A DNA stretch of 64,000 bases from Bacillota bacterium (GCA_017543265.1 JAFYGI010000028.1:1-64000); one strand, 5' to 3'; shown: positions 44,114 through 52,980, numbered from the stretch's first letter. Notes: generated by a model not told the origin, from the letters alone. Numbers and translations are program-made.

Positions 44114-46874
44114 TAACATCTGCAATATCCGTTTTGCCGTTGTTGTCCCTGTCGGTATCCGCAAAGGGCTTTTGTGTGTCTATGCCGCTTATATACCTTA
44201 ATAAAAGCCTTGCTTCAAGGGCAGAAAGCCTGCCGTTTTCGGGATAGCACTTGTATCCGCACCACTCCGGGGTTGTAAAGCCTTTGCTGTCCTTGCTGTA
44301 ATAGACCGTCACATTATCCTTGCTTGATTCAAAGGCATATCTGTCTGTGCCGTTATAGGTCGAGCATACCATCTCGGGTGCATCACCCGTAAAAAATACG
44401 CTTGTCAGCGCCGTGTTGCCGCTGAACGCCAAATACTCCACCTTTGTAAGCGTTGACGGCATTTTTATCGTTTTTAACGCAGGACAGCTGCTGAACGCAT
44501 AGGTATCTATAGTCTGCACACCCTCTTCAAACACCACGGTCTCAAGCTGCTTACAGCCGGAAAATGCACCGTTGGATATTTCCGTCAGACTGCCGGGTAT
44601 GTTTATTGATGTTATCCCCATATTTCCAAACGCACTCATGTCGATTTTTTGTATACCGTCGGGCAGTACAAGACTTTTGACCGACTTATTTGACAAAAAT
44701 GCGGAACTGCCTATTTCTTTAACTCCGCTGCCAAGCGTGAGCTTTTCATTTGCGACACAGTCGAAAAAGGCGCTGCTGCCAATTTTTTTAACACTATCGG
44801 GGATATTTACAGCCTTTATTTTTTCGCAGTAGGAAAAGCAGTTTGTCGGTATTTCCTCAAGATTTTCGGACAAAGTCAGATACTCCATGCTGTTGCATTC
44901 GGAAAACGCCCAATTACCTACGCTTGTTACGGTATCGGGCATTATAAAGCCCTCCAGCGCCCCACACTTTTCAAAGGCATAGGTACCGATATATTCAAGA
45001 CCGCTGCCAAATTCGGCCGATTTAAGGGCGCTGCATTCGCGGAACGCATAAAGGCCTATACTTTTTATACCGTTTTCACCCTTGACGGAGGTTACGGACT
45101 TACAGTAGCGAAAGGCCGACTCATCTATAACTTCAACGCCTGCGGGGATATTTACCGCCCCGCTTTTTGCGCGGGGACACATAATAAGCTCTTTCATGTC
45201 GGCGGTATATAATATGCCGTCCACAGCTGCGTAGGACGTATTGCCGTCGGAAACGATAAACTCCTCCAGCTTTTTGCGGTTTATGCCCGACGCATCTATA
45301 TTTGTCGTGTTTTTTCCGAGCGTTATGCTGACAAGCTCGGAGCAATCGTCAAAAGCACTCTTGTCAACATTCAGTGCGCTGTCGGGGATAACTATCCTGC
45401 TTGCGCCCGTGCTTCCAAAGGCCATACTGCCTATGCTCACCACACCCTCGGGGATGATGACCGTCTGCGCGGACGAACAAAAGCGAAATGCGGAGCCCTC
45501 GACCGTTTCGACACTATCGGGCAGGATTATCTCTTTTAATGCGCTGCATCCCGAAAAAGCCGAGTTTCCCACGGTTTTAAGCCCCTGCGGCAGAGTGATG
45601 CTTTCAAGCGAGGTACAGTTGTAGAACGCTTCCTCGTCGATAAGCTCCGCACTTTTGGGAATATTTACGTTTTCAAGCTTCGTGCAATAGAAAAACATTC
45701 TCTTTGAAAGGTGTGTAAGCTTGTCGGGAAGCACAGCCGTAACGATGCCCGAGCGGCCAAATACACTTTCGCCTATGCTTTCTATGCTTTCGGGAATAAC
45801 TATCTGTTTGATGCCGCAGTCATAAAAGGCTTGCTTTCCTATGCTTTTCAGCCCGCTGCCGACATTGACCGTTTCAAGCTCTGTGCACGAAGAAAAGGCT
45901 TCGTTTCCTATGGTCTCCAGCTTATCGGTAAAATCAAGTGCCTTAAGCTTACGGCAGTAGTAAAAAGCTTCTTCCCCAACGGTTTTTATATTCTTGCTCA
46001 TTACCGCGGTCTCCAGCGCTTCACAGCCGTTAAATGCGTTTTTGCCTATCTCGGTCACGGTATCGGGCAGGGTCACGGCGGTTATTGTTTTATTTGAATT
46101 AAAGGCATCCTCGGGTACGGTCAAAAGCCCGTATGCAAGTGTCACGCTGCCGCTTTTGCCCTCGGGAACGACCACAAGCTCTGTTTTATCTTTGGTATAA
46201 ACTATACCGTCAACGGAACAATAGTTTTCGTTTTCCGCGGATACGTTTATATCGGTAAGGGGACAGTCCGAGAAAATTCTTTTTGTTATCTCCTTCAATC
46301 CGCTGCCTATGCTTACGGTCTTTAATTTCGTACATCCCCTGAACGTTGTGCTGCCCATTGTTTCCACGCTGTCGGGGATATCGGCCTTTTCAAGCATATA
46401 ACAATGATTGAAAGTATCGGAGCCCATTGTTTTAAGCCCCTGCGGCAGGGTCACATCCGTCAGTATCTCACAATCCGAAAATACGCTGTTGCCCATCTTT
46501 GTCAGGCTTGACGGAAGCGTGACATCTGCCAGCGATCTGCAATATAAAAAGGCATATGCGCCTATTTCCGTCACACCCTCCGGTATGGAAACCGTAACGA
46601 TATTTTTGCCGTTAAATGCCATGCTGTTTATTTTCTTTACATTTTTGCCGTTTATCTGCGAGGGTATTTTTACAAAAAGTGCGGTTTCGTCACAGCCCGT
46701 AATGGTAAGACCCCCGTTTTCCTCCTTGTATTTAAGTCCCTCGGCGGCATTGCTTTCGTCTATCGTTGTATAGTCTGCCGCGTACACCGTTTTTTCGGAT
46801 AAAACGGCATCGTGCAGAACAAAACCCCCGAAGATGAGCATTGCCGCAGCCATATAAGCAAATATTTTTTTCAT
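44097..46874 (-). CDS. BspA-type leucine-rich-repeat surface protein with C-terminal dockerin
   Basis: A 925-aa exported protein. Signal peptide about 1-33. About 30 LRR_5/BspA-type repeats follow, of pattern I-x2-x-AF-x2-C-x2-L-x3-x-[IL]-P, for example SIGSMAFGSTGASRIVIPDS. Two short interruptions (VDGIVYTKDKTELVVVPEG and VDGILYTADMKELIMCPRAK) break the array into blocks. The last ~47 residues look like a dockerin: a first half without a calcium loop (LSALEARLLLRYISG) and a second half with a complete loop (ADTDRDNNGKTDIADVIAIL). BspA-type repeats often mediate adhesion. It overlaps nagZ by 4 bp (ATGA), in an operon with an aminotransferase. Confidence 0.9.
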   Translation of the reverse strand: MKKIFAYMAAAMLIFGGFVLHDAVLSEKTVYAADYTTIDESNAAEGLKYKEENGGLTITGCDETALFVKIPSQINGKNVKKINSMAFNGKNIVTVSIPEGVTEIGAYAFLYCRSLADVTLPSSLTKMGNSVFSDCEILTDVTLPQGLKTMGSDTFNHCYMLEKADIPDSVETMGSTTFRGCTKLKTVSIGSGLKEITKRIFSDCPLTDINVSAENENYCSVDGIVYTKDKTELVVVPEGKSGSVTLAYGLLTVPEDAFNSNKTITAVTLPDTVTEIGKNAFNGCEALETAVMSKNIKTVGEEAFYYCRKLKALDFTDKLETIGNEAFSSCTELETVNVGSGLKSIGKQAFYDCGIKQIVIPESIESIGESVFGRSGIVTAVLPDKLTHLSKRMFFYCTKLENVNIPKSAELIDEEAFYNCTSLESITLPQGLKTVGNSAFSGCSALKEIILPDSVETVEGSAFRFCSSAQTVIIPEGVVSIGSMAFGSTGASRIVIPDSALNVDKSAFDDCSELVSITLGKNTTNIDASGINRKKLEEFIVSDGNTSYAAVDGILYTADMKELIMCPRAKSGAVNIPAGVEVIDESAFRYCKSVTSVKGENGIKSIGLYAFRECSALKSAEFGSGLEYIGTYAFEKCGALEGFIMPDTVTSVGNWAFSECNSMEYLTLSENLEEIPTNCFSYCEKIKAVNIPDSVKKIGSSAFFDCVANEKLTLGSGVKEIGSSAFLSNKSVKSLVLPDGIQKIDMSAFGNMGITSINIPGSLTEISNGAFSGCKQLETVVFEEGVQTIDTYAFSSCPALKTIKMPSTLTKVEYLAFSGNTALTSVFFTGDAPEMVCSTYNGTDRYAFESSKDNVTVYYSKDSKGFTTPEWCGYKCYPENGRLSALEARLLLRYISGIDTQKPFADTDRDNNGKTDIADVIAILN

Positions 46875-48031
46875 TTATTGTCTCTCCTATTGTCTCTCCG
46901 TAATTTCTTTTTTAATTTTAATATCCTGTAGACAGACTCGTCTATCCTGTCCCTGCTGATATCACCGTTTTCGGCCATAGCAAGCAGGGCATCGTATGCT
47001 TTGCCCGTATCGGGCGGCATAAGCAGCATATCCGCGCCGGCATCAACGGCGTATTTTATACTGTCCTCCATACCGTATACGGTGACTGCGCCCATATTCA
47101 TAGCATCCGTCACCACCACGCCGTCATAACCAAGCTCACCGCGCAAAAGTCCCGTTATTATGTCGGGGTCGAGGGTCGCGGGCCTGTCGCTGTCGCTTAA
47201 GGCGGGGACCTTTATATGTCCGACCATTATCACCTCTGCCCCGTTTTCTATCGCCTTTTTGAACGGCACCAGCTCCACGCTGTCAAGGCGCTGTCTGTCA
47301 TGCCGTAAAACTGCCGTGCCGACATGGCTGTCGGTCGCCGTGTCGCCGTGCCCCGGGAAATGCTTCACAACGGGGATCACCCCGTTATCCCTTAAAGCGT
47401 TCATGGCAATAACGACATTCTCCCCCGCCGTCTGTGCATCTGTGGAAAAAGCCCTGCTGCCTATTATGGGATTGTCGGGGTTTGTGTCCACATCGGCATC
47501 GGGGGCAAAGTCCATGTTAAAGCCCATTGCCGCAAGCGTTTTTGCGATTTTGGCATAGTTTTCCCCGACAGTACCGTTTTCCGCCATGCTGCGTGCCGAC
47601 GGGACGGAATAATCCGCCACGGCACCCGATCTCCCGATACGGCTTACCGCACCGCCCTCCTCGTCCACGGCAATAAAGGGCGGTATGTCGCTTATCTGTC
47701 TTAATTTGGCCGTAAGTGCCTGTGTATCGGCAACACCCCTTATATCATCGTCAAAAAGGATATAGCCGCCCGCGTTATGCACCTTTGCATCAAAGCTGCC
47801 GCTGACAAAGTCCGTGTCCAGCTCGCCCACATCAACTATAAGCATCTGCCCCACCTTGTCCTCAAGGCTCATTTCGTCTATCTGCGATGCGATCTCGTCA
47901 ATGGTGGTCGTTTCGGTAGTCTCCTCGGTGACCGTGGTTTCAAAGACGATCTCGGTCGGCGGGGTCTGTCCCGAGGGGGAACAGCCGACACACAAAAGGC
48001 AAAGCCAGAAAATATATAATACCCGCTCCAT
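46871..48031 (-). CDS. Beta-N-acetylhexosaminidase, GH3 NagZ-type lipoprotein
   Basis: A 386-aa exported lipoprotein of glycoside hydrolase family 3, releasing N-acetylglucosamine from muropeptides or other glycans. Lipobox LCVGC (Cys near 17), a Thr/Glu-rich spacer, then the GH3 domain. NagZ hallmarks are KHFPGHGDTATDSH with the catalytic His/Asp dyad, and the nucleophile Asp in VVTDAMNMGAV. It begins 2 bp after the aminotransferase with no clear ribosome site, so translation is probably coupled. It overlaps the LRR gene. Gram-positive NagZ is external, which fits the lipoprotein signal. Confidence 0.93.
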   Translation of the reverse strand: MERVLYIFWLCLLCVGCSPSGQTPPTEIVFETTVTEETTETTTIDEIASQIDEMSLEDKVGQMLIVDVGELDTDFVSGSFDAKVHNAGGYILFDDDIRGVADTQALTAKLRQISDIPPFIAVDEEGGAVSRIGRSGAVADYSVPSARSMAENGTVGENYAKIAKTLAAMGFNMDFAPDADVDTNPDNPIIGSRAFSTDAQTAGENVVIAMNALRDNGVIPVVKHFPGHGDTATDSHVGTAVLRHDRQRLDSVELVPFKKAIENGAEVIMVGHIKVPALSDSDRPATLDPDIITGLLRGELGYDGVVVTDAMNMGAVTVYGMEDSIKYAVDAGADMLLMPPDTGKAYDALLAMAENGDISRDRIDESVYRILKLKKKLRRDNRRDNK

Positions 48032-48033
48032 GA

Positions 48034-49227
48034 CTAAAAATTCTCTTTTACAAAGCGTTCTATGCGGTTTACGCCCTCGACCACATCACGCATGCTTGTT
48101 GCGTAGGATATGCGGATATGATCCTCAAACCCGAAGGCATCGGAGGGCACCACGGCAACATTGTACTTGTCGAAAAGCACCTCCGCAACGTCCCCCGCGG
48201 TCTCTATCTTATATTCGCCCACACTCTCGCCCAAAAGCTTTGACACATCCACAAACAGGTAAAAAGCGCCCTTTGGCAGAAGATTGCTCAAAAACGGTAT
48301 GTCCGATATGCGCTGTGCGATATAGTCGCGCCTGTGCTCAAAATGCTTCAGCATCTCCGCCGCATCGTCCTGCGCCTGCGTAAGTGCCGCCAAAGCCGCC
48401 TTTTGCGCAATGGAGTTGATGTTTGAGGTGGAGTTTGACTGTATGTTTGCAATTACCCTTGCAAGCTCCGCATCGGAGGCCGAAAAACCCACACGCCAGC
48501 CCGTCATGGCATGGCTTTTGGAAAGACCGCCTATCACGACAGTCCTCTTTTTTATTTCCTCCCCGAGTGATGCAATACTGCAATGCAAAAGCTTTTTGCT
48601 GTATATAAGCTTGCAGTATATCTCGTCCGATATGATGAAAAGGTCGTTTTTGACGGCAAAATTGCCTATCTCCAGCAGCTCGTCCGCAGAGTACACCATG
48701 CCCGTGGGATTGTTCGGGCTGTTGATGATAACGGCCTTTGTGCGCGGTGTCAGCGCCTCTTCAAGCTGTTTTGGCGTAACGCGAAAGCCGTTTGACTTTA
48801 ATGTCTTTATCGTTACGGGTACGCCGCCGCACATCTTTACAATGTCTATATAGCTGTTCCAGTACGGGGCGGGCACAAGTACCTCGTCACCCGCATCAAG
48901 TATAGCCGAAAATGCGTTTTTAAGCGCGTGCTTGCTGCCGTTTGAAACCACTATCTGCGTATAGTCGTATTCAAGCCCCATTGTACCGAGATATTGGGCA
49001 AAGGCCTCACGCAGCTCCCTGATGCCCGCATAAGGCGTATAGTGCGTAAAGTTTTCCTCCAGCGCCTTTACTGCGGCCTGCTTTACACATTCGGGCGTAT
49101 CAAAATCGGGCTCGCCCGCGCTGAAATCCACAACATCAATGCCCTGCGCCCGCTTCTCCGCCACACGCGCTGCCATACTGAGCGTAGGTGACGGGCAGAT
49201 CTCCAATGCAATTTTTGATAACTTCAT
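48034..49227 (-). CDS. Class I/II aminotransferase, aspartate aminotransferase-like
   Basis: A 397-aa PLP enzyme of the aspartate aminotransferase Ib subgroup, length typical. It opens with ISPSPTL-like ICPSPTLSMAARVAEKRAQG. The substrate Arg region PYAGIRELREAFA, NSPNNPTG, and the PLP lysine in GLSKSHAMTGWRVGF are clear. It probably exchanges amino groups between aspartate or aromatic acids and 2-oxoglutarate. It heads an operon with nagZ and the LRR/dockerin gene, an unexpected grouping, with a GGGGTGAT site. Confidence 0.92.
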   Translation of the reverse strand: MKLSKIALEICPSPTLSMAARVAEKRAQGIDVVDFSAGEPDFDTPECVKQAAVKALEENFTHYTPYAGIRELREAFAQYLGTMGLEYDYTQIVVSNGSKHALKNAFSAILDAGDEVLVPAPYWNSYIDIVKMCGGVPVTIKTLKSNGFRVTPKQLEEALTPRTKAVIINSPNNPTGMVYSADELLEIGNFAVKNDLFIISDEIYCKLIYSKKLLHCSIASLGEEIKKRTVVIGGLSKSHAMTGWRVGFSASDAELARVIANIQSNSTSNINSIAQKAALAALTQAQDDAAEMLKHFEHRRDYIAQRISDIPFLSNLLPKGAFYLFVDVSKLLGESVGEYKIETAGDVAEVLFDKYNVAVVPSDAFGFEDHIRISYATSMRDVVEGVNRIERFVKENF

Positions 49228-49271
49228 TTATATCACCCCATGAAACGAAAGATTTCGATATTATCGTTTTT

Positions 49272-49300
49272 ATTTTAACATAAACCGATATTTTTTTCAA
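49272..49300 (-). promoter_or_regulatory. Promoter of the aminotransferase-nagZ-LRR operon
   Basis: Minus-strand -35 TTGAAA (49295-49300), 17-bp spacer, -10 TAAAAT (49272-49277), ~45 bp before the start. Confidence 0.65.
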
Positions 49301-49364
49301 GGGTTTTATTTTTTTGGATGTATACGTACATTTGCGTTTTTGCCAATAACTTGCGTAAAAAACA

Positions 49365-49393
49365 CAAAAAACCGAAGCATTATTGCTCCGGTC
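49365..49393 (-). terminator. Terminator of the lgt-nrdR operon
   Basis: Stem ACCGGAGCA/TGCTTCGGT (one G-U, 3-4 nt loop) followed by TTTTTT on the minus strand, just after the nrdR stop. Confidence 0.9.
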
Positions 49394-49397
49394 GTTT

Positions 49398-49859
49398 TCA
49401 ATTCTTTCTGTCATCAAGTATTTTACTCAATTCCTGCATAAAGCTATCAATATCCTTAAATTTTCTATACACCGATGCAAAGCGCACATAGGCAACATCG
49501 TCCATATCCTTCAGACGCTCCATGACCATTTCGCCAAGCTCCTTGCTGTATATCTCCCTGCGCATGGAGTTCATCACCTGGTTTTCTATGTCCGTGACCA
49601 TTTCCTCGATGCTCTCCACCGACACGGGGCGCTTGTTGCAGCTCATCATGATACCCTTAACAAGCTTATCCCTGTCAAAGCTCTCGCGGGTCTCGTCGGC
49701 CTTGATGACCGTCAGGGGGATGGTATCCACCCTTTCGTATGTAGTGAAACGCTCGTTGCATTTTTCGCAGATACGGCGGCGGCGTATGGCGGAATTATCC
49801 TCCATGGCGCGTGTATCGATAACCTTTGTGTCTATATTTCCGCAAAAGGGACAACGCAT
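49398..49859 (-). CDS. nrdR: Transcriptional repressor NrdR
   Basis: A 153-aa zinc-finger ATP-cone protein that represses ribonucleotide reductase genes when dATP is high. The zinc ribbon is seen in MRCPFCGNIDTKVIDTR and RRRRICEKCNERFTTYE. The ATP-cone follows at about 49-139. Length is standard. I chose the ATG at 49859 after GGAGG; a longer frame upstream lacks a site. It lies 64 bp after lgt. Confidence 0.97.
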   Translation of the reverse strand: MRCPFCGNIDTKVIDTRAMEDNSAIRRRRICEKCNERFTTYERVDTIPLTVIKADETRESFDRDKLVKGIMMSCNKRPVSVESIEEMVTDIENQVMNSMRREIYSKELGEMVMERLKDMDDVAYVRFASVYRKFKDIDSFMQELSKILDDRKN

Positions 49860-49923
49860 AAATAATACCTCCGATTTTGTTATATTATACTTCATTATAA
49901 TACATAATTTGGGGATTTACAAG

Positions 49924-50811
49924 TTACGACTTTGTTACAGTTTTGCACCTGCGGCGGCATACTATAAGCGCACAGAGCGCGGAAGCGGCCACAACGGCGC
50001 TTACTATCATGCTGACGGGGATATTGCCTATCATAAGCTGGTCCGTCCTGATGCTTTCTATAAAAAACCTGCCTATGCCGTAAAACAGGAAATACATACA
50101 GCTTATCTCACCGTCAAATTTTTTGTGCCTGCGGTAAAGCACCATTATAATAACGATAAGTATATTGCACATCATCTCATATAAAAACGTGGGATGCACG
50201 GATATATACGCCGTCCCCGATATTATGGTAAGCGGATATTCGCTGATGCCCCTGTACAGCGCCGTATCGGCGTTTACGGTAAGGTGCGGCACCTCGTCTG
50301 CCTTGTACATAAGCGAAAACAGCCCCGTTGTCGCACGGCCGAAAGCCTCGCGGTTGACAAAGTTGCCCATCCTGCCCACTATCTGTCCCACCAAAAGCGG
50401 TGCGGCGTAAATGTCGGTAAACCTGAAAAGGGGAAGCTTTTTTATCCTTGTGTATACCACAACGGCAATGACCGCCGCGATAACACCGCCGTATATGGCA
50501 AGACCGCCGTCACGGAAGGCAAAAAAGTTTATCAGACTTTTGTCGTTAAAAATAAGATAATACGCCCTTGCGCCCGTTATGCCGCTGATAAGGCCGTAAA
50601 ACACAAAATCTATGTATGGGTCGGGGTTTTCCTTCTCCGCCCTGACATTGTACATAAGCATACAAAAGCCCAGCACAACGCCCGTGCAAATAAAAAGCCC
50701 GTACCAGTATATATCAAACCCGAATATCGAAAATGCGACTCTGTCCAGCTCCTGAAACACTATCCCCAGATTGGGGAAACAAGCATCGGGCAATGACTGT
50801 AGTTTGTCCAT
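49924..50811 (-). CDS. lgt: Prolipoprotein diacylglyceryl transferase
   Basis: Adds diacylglycerol to the lipobox cysteine of pre-lipoproteins in the membrane. 295 aa with about seven hydrophobic spans. The Lgt signature GRMGNFVNREAFG is at about 136-148, and the IYWYGLFICTGVVLGF segment opens the protein. It serves the lipoproteins encoded here (amino acid binding protein, NagZ, the 170-aa lipoprotein). It has its own promoter and is likely read with nrdR. Confidence 0.96.
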   Translation of the reverse strand: MDKLQSLPDACFPNLGIVFQELDRVAFSIFGFDIYWYGLFICTGVVLGFCMLMYNVRAEKENPDPYIDFVFYGLISGITGARAYYLIFNDKSLINFFAFRDGGLAIYGGVIAAVIAVVVYTRIKKLPLFRFTDIYAAPLLVGQIVGRMGNFVNREAFGRATTGLFSLMYKADEVPHLTVNADTALYRGISEYPLTIISGTAYISVHPTFLYEMMCNILIVIIMVLYRRHKKFDGEISCMYFLFYGIGRFFIESIRTDQLMIGNIPVSMIVSAVVAASALCALIVCRRRCKTVTKS

Positions 50812-50832
50812 ATTCTCACCTGCCTTATATAC

Positions 50833-50860
50833 ATTGTACCATATTTGGCAAAAATGTCAA
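50833..50860 (-). promoter_or_regulatory. Promoter of lgt
   Basis: Minus-strand -35 TTGACA (50855-50860), 16-bp spacer, -10 TACAAT (50833-50838), about 20 bp before the start codon, so the leader is very short. Confidence 0.7.
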
Positions 50861-50868
50861 GCGGCGGC

Positions 50869-50911
50869 AAAAAACGGCGCTGTAAGCGGGCAAAGTCGTC
50901 TTCGCCCGCCT
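50869..50911 (-). terminator. Candidate terminator of the sigG-M16 operon
   Basis: A 12-bp stem with two G-U pairs, AGGCGGGCGAAG/CTTTGCCCGCTT (50884-50895 with 50900-50911), after the M16-like stop. Six T follow, about 9 nt further on, which is looser than usual. Confidence 0.55.
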
Positions 50912-50918
50912 GCCTTTT

Positions 50919-52067
50919 CTACTCGCTGCCCAAAAGGTACACAACGCTTATCCTTGGGTGAAGGTCGATCCTATCCACGGCCTTTACCTTATCTATCGCC
51001 TTTTCGGGGCTTACCTTATCGTCAAGTATGCCCTGTATCAAATAAAAATCCATAAGTGCGGTGGGATATTTCTTCACCAGTTCAAGGGTATGCGTTACGG
51101 CGGCCTTTGCACCGTCTATCTCCCGCGGCGTACTCTTTTTTTCAAGACGGCTTTTTATAAGGCTGACAGCCTTATCCGCATCGCCTTCCTCAATATCGGC
51201 CTGTACCAGCATAGCGTTTAAAAGCGTGTAAAACCTGCTTGTTATCGCGCGGCAGAGCCCCCCGCGCTTCATGCTGCCCAGAACGGACGAATAAAAAAGC
51301 TCGTTGAACACCATTTTTTCAAACCTGCTGCCCTCGCCCATATCCACCCCGACACAAAGCTTTGCGTGCTCGCCCGGCAAACGCTCGGTCACGGCGCGGT
51401 ATTCGCAGGGCACGGCCGCCTTGCCCGCGGGTGTTTCGTGTGTTTTAAGGTCGGGGAAATATTTGTCGAAAAGCTCTTTTGCCCGCCCCTCGTCAATATC
51501 CCCCAGCACAAATACATCTATGCCCGCATTTGCAAAAAGGCTTTTGTAATAGCCGTAAAGGTCCTTTATACCGCACAGATCGCCCAATATCCCGTCACAG
51601 TCGATGCCGTGCGCGGTCTTTTCAAACATCAGCTCCGTACAGCGGTCAAGGGCGTAATGCCGCTTGTCGGCGGGCTTGTTTTCTATCAGATTTTTAAGAT
51701 GCTTTTTGCACGATACGGCAAAGTCGTCCGCCCTGAGATAAGGCCTGTTTATTATCTCGCTTAAAATGGCAAACTGCCGTTCCTCGCTGCCCTTGGGTGC
51801 CGCGATAAGCAGGCGCAGCACCATTGTATCACCCCTTTTGACGGACGAAATTTTAAGCTGTGCCCCGTTGCACTCGGCAAGGGCGCTGTTAAGCTGTGTC
51901 GGCGTTTTGTAGCGCTCGCACCCGCTGCCCAGCACCAGCGACAGCAAACGGTTTTTCGTCACCGTCCCCTTTTCAAGCGGCCGTTTAAAACATATACAAA
52001 GATAAGACCCCTTGAAATTTTTGTTATTTTCCACATATAGGTTTACCCTGTCCCTGATCAGTTTCAT
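50919..52067 (-). CDS. M16 (insulinase-like) family protein without zinc site, YmfF/YfmF-like
   Basis: A 382-aa protein of the M16 peptidase fold, in the group typified by YmfF/YfmF of Firmicutes. Fold-typical stretches are KNRLLSLVLGSGCERYKTPTQ, AECNGAQLKISSVKRGD and the second-half VFNELFYSSVLGS. The HxxEH zinc motif is missing, so it is probably non-catalytic on its own. In many Firmicutes such a protein pairs with an active M16 partner. No partner is encoded beside it here. It follows sigG by 9 bp and may therefore be made in the forespore. Confidence 0.82.
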   Translation of the reverse strand: MKLIRDRVNLYVENNKNFKGSYLCICFKRPLEKGTVTKNRLLSLVLGSGCERYKTPTQLNSALAECNGAQLKISSVKRGDTMVLRLLIAAPKGSEERQFAILSEIINRPYLRADDFAVSCKKHLKNLIENKPADKRHYALDRCTELMFEKTAHGIDCDGILGDLCGIKDLYGYYKSLFANAGIDVFVLGDIDEGRAKELFDKYFPDLKTHETPAGKAAVPCEYRAVTERLPGEHAKLCVGVDMGEGSRFEKMVFNELFYSSVLGSMKRGGLCRAITSRFYTLLNAMLVQADIEEGDADKAVSLIKSRLEKKSTPREIDGAKAAVTHTLELVKKYPTALMDFYLIQGILDDKVSPEKAIDKVKAVDRIDLHPRISVVYLLGSE

Positions 52068-52076
52068 ACCATCACC

Positions 52077-52850
52077 CTACACATACTTTCTCATATTTCT
52101 TAATGCCCCCTTTTCAAGACGGCTTACCTGAGCCTGGCTGATCCCTATTTCCTCTGCAACCTCCATCTGCGTTTTACCCCTGAAAAACCGCAGCTTTATT
52201 ATATATCTCTCCCTTTCGCCGAGCTTGTCCATTGCCTCTTTCAGCGCCAGATTTTCAAGCCATGCCTCGTCGCTGTTTTTCTCGTCGCCTATCTGGTCCA
52301 TAACAAACAGCGCATCCGTGCCGTCATGGTAAACGGGCTCAAACAGCGACACGGGCGTTTGTATCGCCTCTATTGCAAAGACCACCTCGTTTTTGGGGAT
52401 GTTCAGCTCCTTTGCTATCTCGTCCGCGGTGGGCTCCTTGTTGTTGGCGGCGGTCAGCTTTTCCTTGGCCTGCAATGCCTTGTACGCCGTATCACGCAAA
52501 GAACGGCTGACCCTTATGGCGTTGTAGTCCCGCAGATACCGCCTTACCTCGCCTATTATCATTGGTACGGCGTATGTCGAAAACTTTACCCCGTGGGAGG
52601 TATCAAAGTTGTCTATGGCCTTTATAAGCCCGATACAGCCCACCTGAAAAATGTCGTCTATATTTTCGCCGCGGTTGTTAAAACGCTGTATAACGCTTAG
52701 TACAAGCCTTAAATTGCCGTATATATATTCCGCCCTGGCCTGCTTGTCGCCGCTGCGTGCACGCTCGAATAAAGCCTGCTTCTCCTCCTCGTTAAGGACG
52801 GGCAGCTTGCCTGTGTTTACACCGCAAATCTCTACCTTGGTGACTGCCAT
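52077..52850 (-). CDS. sigG: RNA polymerase sporulation sigma factor SigG
   Basis: A 257-aa forespore sigma factor. The opening KVEICGVNTGKLPVLNEEE is specific to SigG, including the residues that separate it from SigF with respect to SpoIIAB/CsfB control. Region 2 is NLRLVLSVIQRFNNRGENID plus DIFQVGCIGLIKAIDNFD. Region 4 has KTQMEVAEEIGISQAQVSRL. In Bacillus sigG follows spoIIGA and sigE; here neither is next to it. A sigma-F-type promoter lies upstream. Confidence 0.97.
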   Translation of the reverse strand: MAVTKVEICGVNTGKLPVLNEEEKQALFERARSGDKQARAEYIYGNLRLVLSVIQRFNNRGENIDDIFQVGCIGLIKAIDNFDTSHGVKFSTYAVPMIIGEVRRYLRDYNAIRVSRSLRDTAYKALQAKEKLTAANNKEPTADEIAKELNIPKNEVVFAIEAIQTPVSLFEPVYHDGTDALFVMDQIGDEKNSDEAWLENLALKEAMDKLGERERYIIKLRFFRGKTQMEVAEEIGISQAQVSRLEKGALRNMRKYV

Positions 52851-52885
52851 ATACTCATCTCCTCAAATGAAACGGTTATGAATAT

Positions 52886-52913
52886 ATTATTTCCCGTGAA
52901 TGTGAGTATATAC
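52886..52913 (-). promoter_or_regulatory. Sigma-F-like promoter of sigG
   Basis: Minus-strand GTATA (52909-52913), 14-bp spacer, GGAAATAAT (52886-52894). This fits the known sigma-F pattern GYWTA-15-GGNRANANT with all conserved bases and a spacer one short. It is the expected control, since sigma-F switches on sigG in the forespore. Confidence 0.7.
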
Positions 52914-52937
52914 AGCTATGTATGTGACAAATTTTGC

Positions 52938-52975
52938 AAAAAAAAAGCCGTACAGCAGTTATATCTGCTGTACGG
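52938..52975 (-). terminator. Terminator of the PHP-WYL operon
   Basis: Perfect 10-bp stem CCGTACAGCA/TGCTGTACGG with an 8-nt loop and nine T on the minus strand, right after the WYL gene and 25 bp before the sigG promoter. Confidence 0.93.
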
Positions 52976-52980
52976 ATAAA

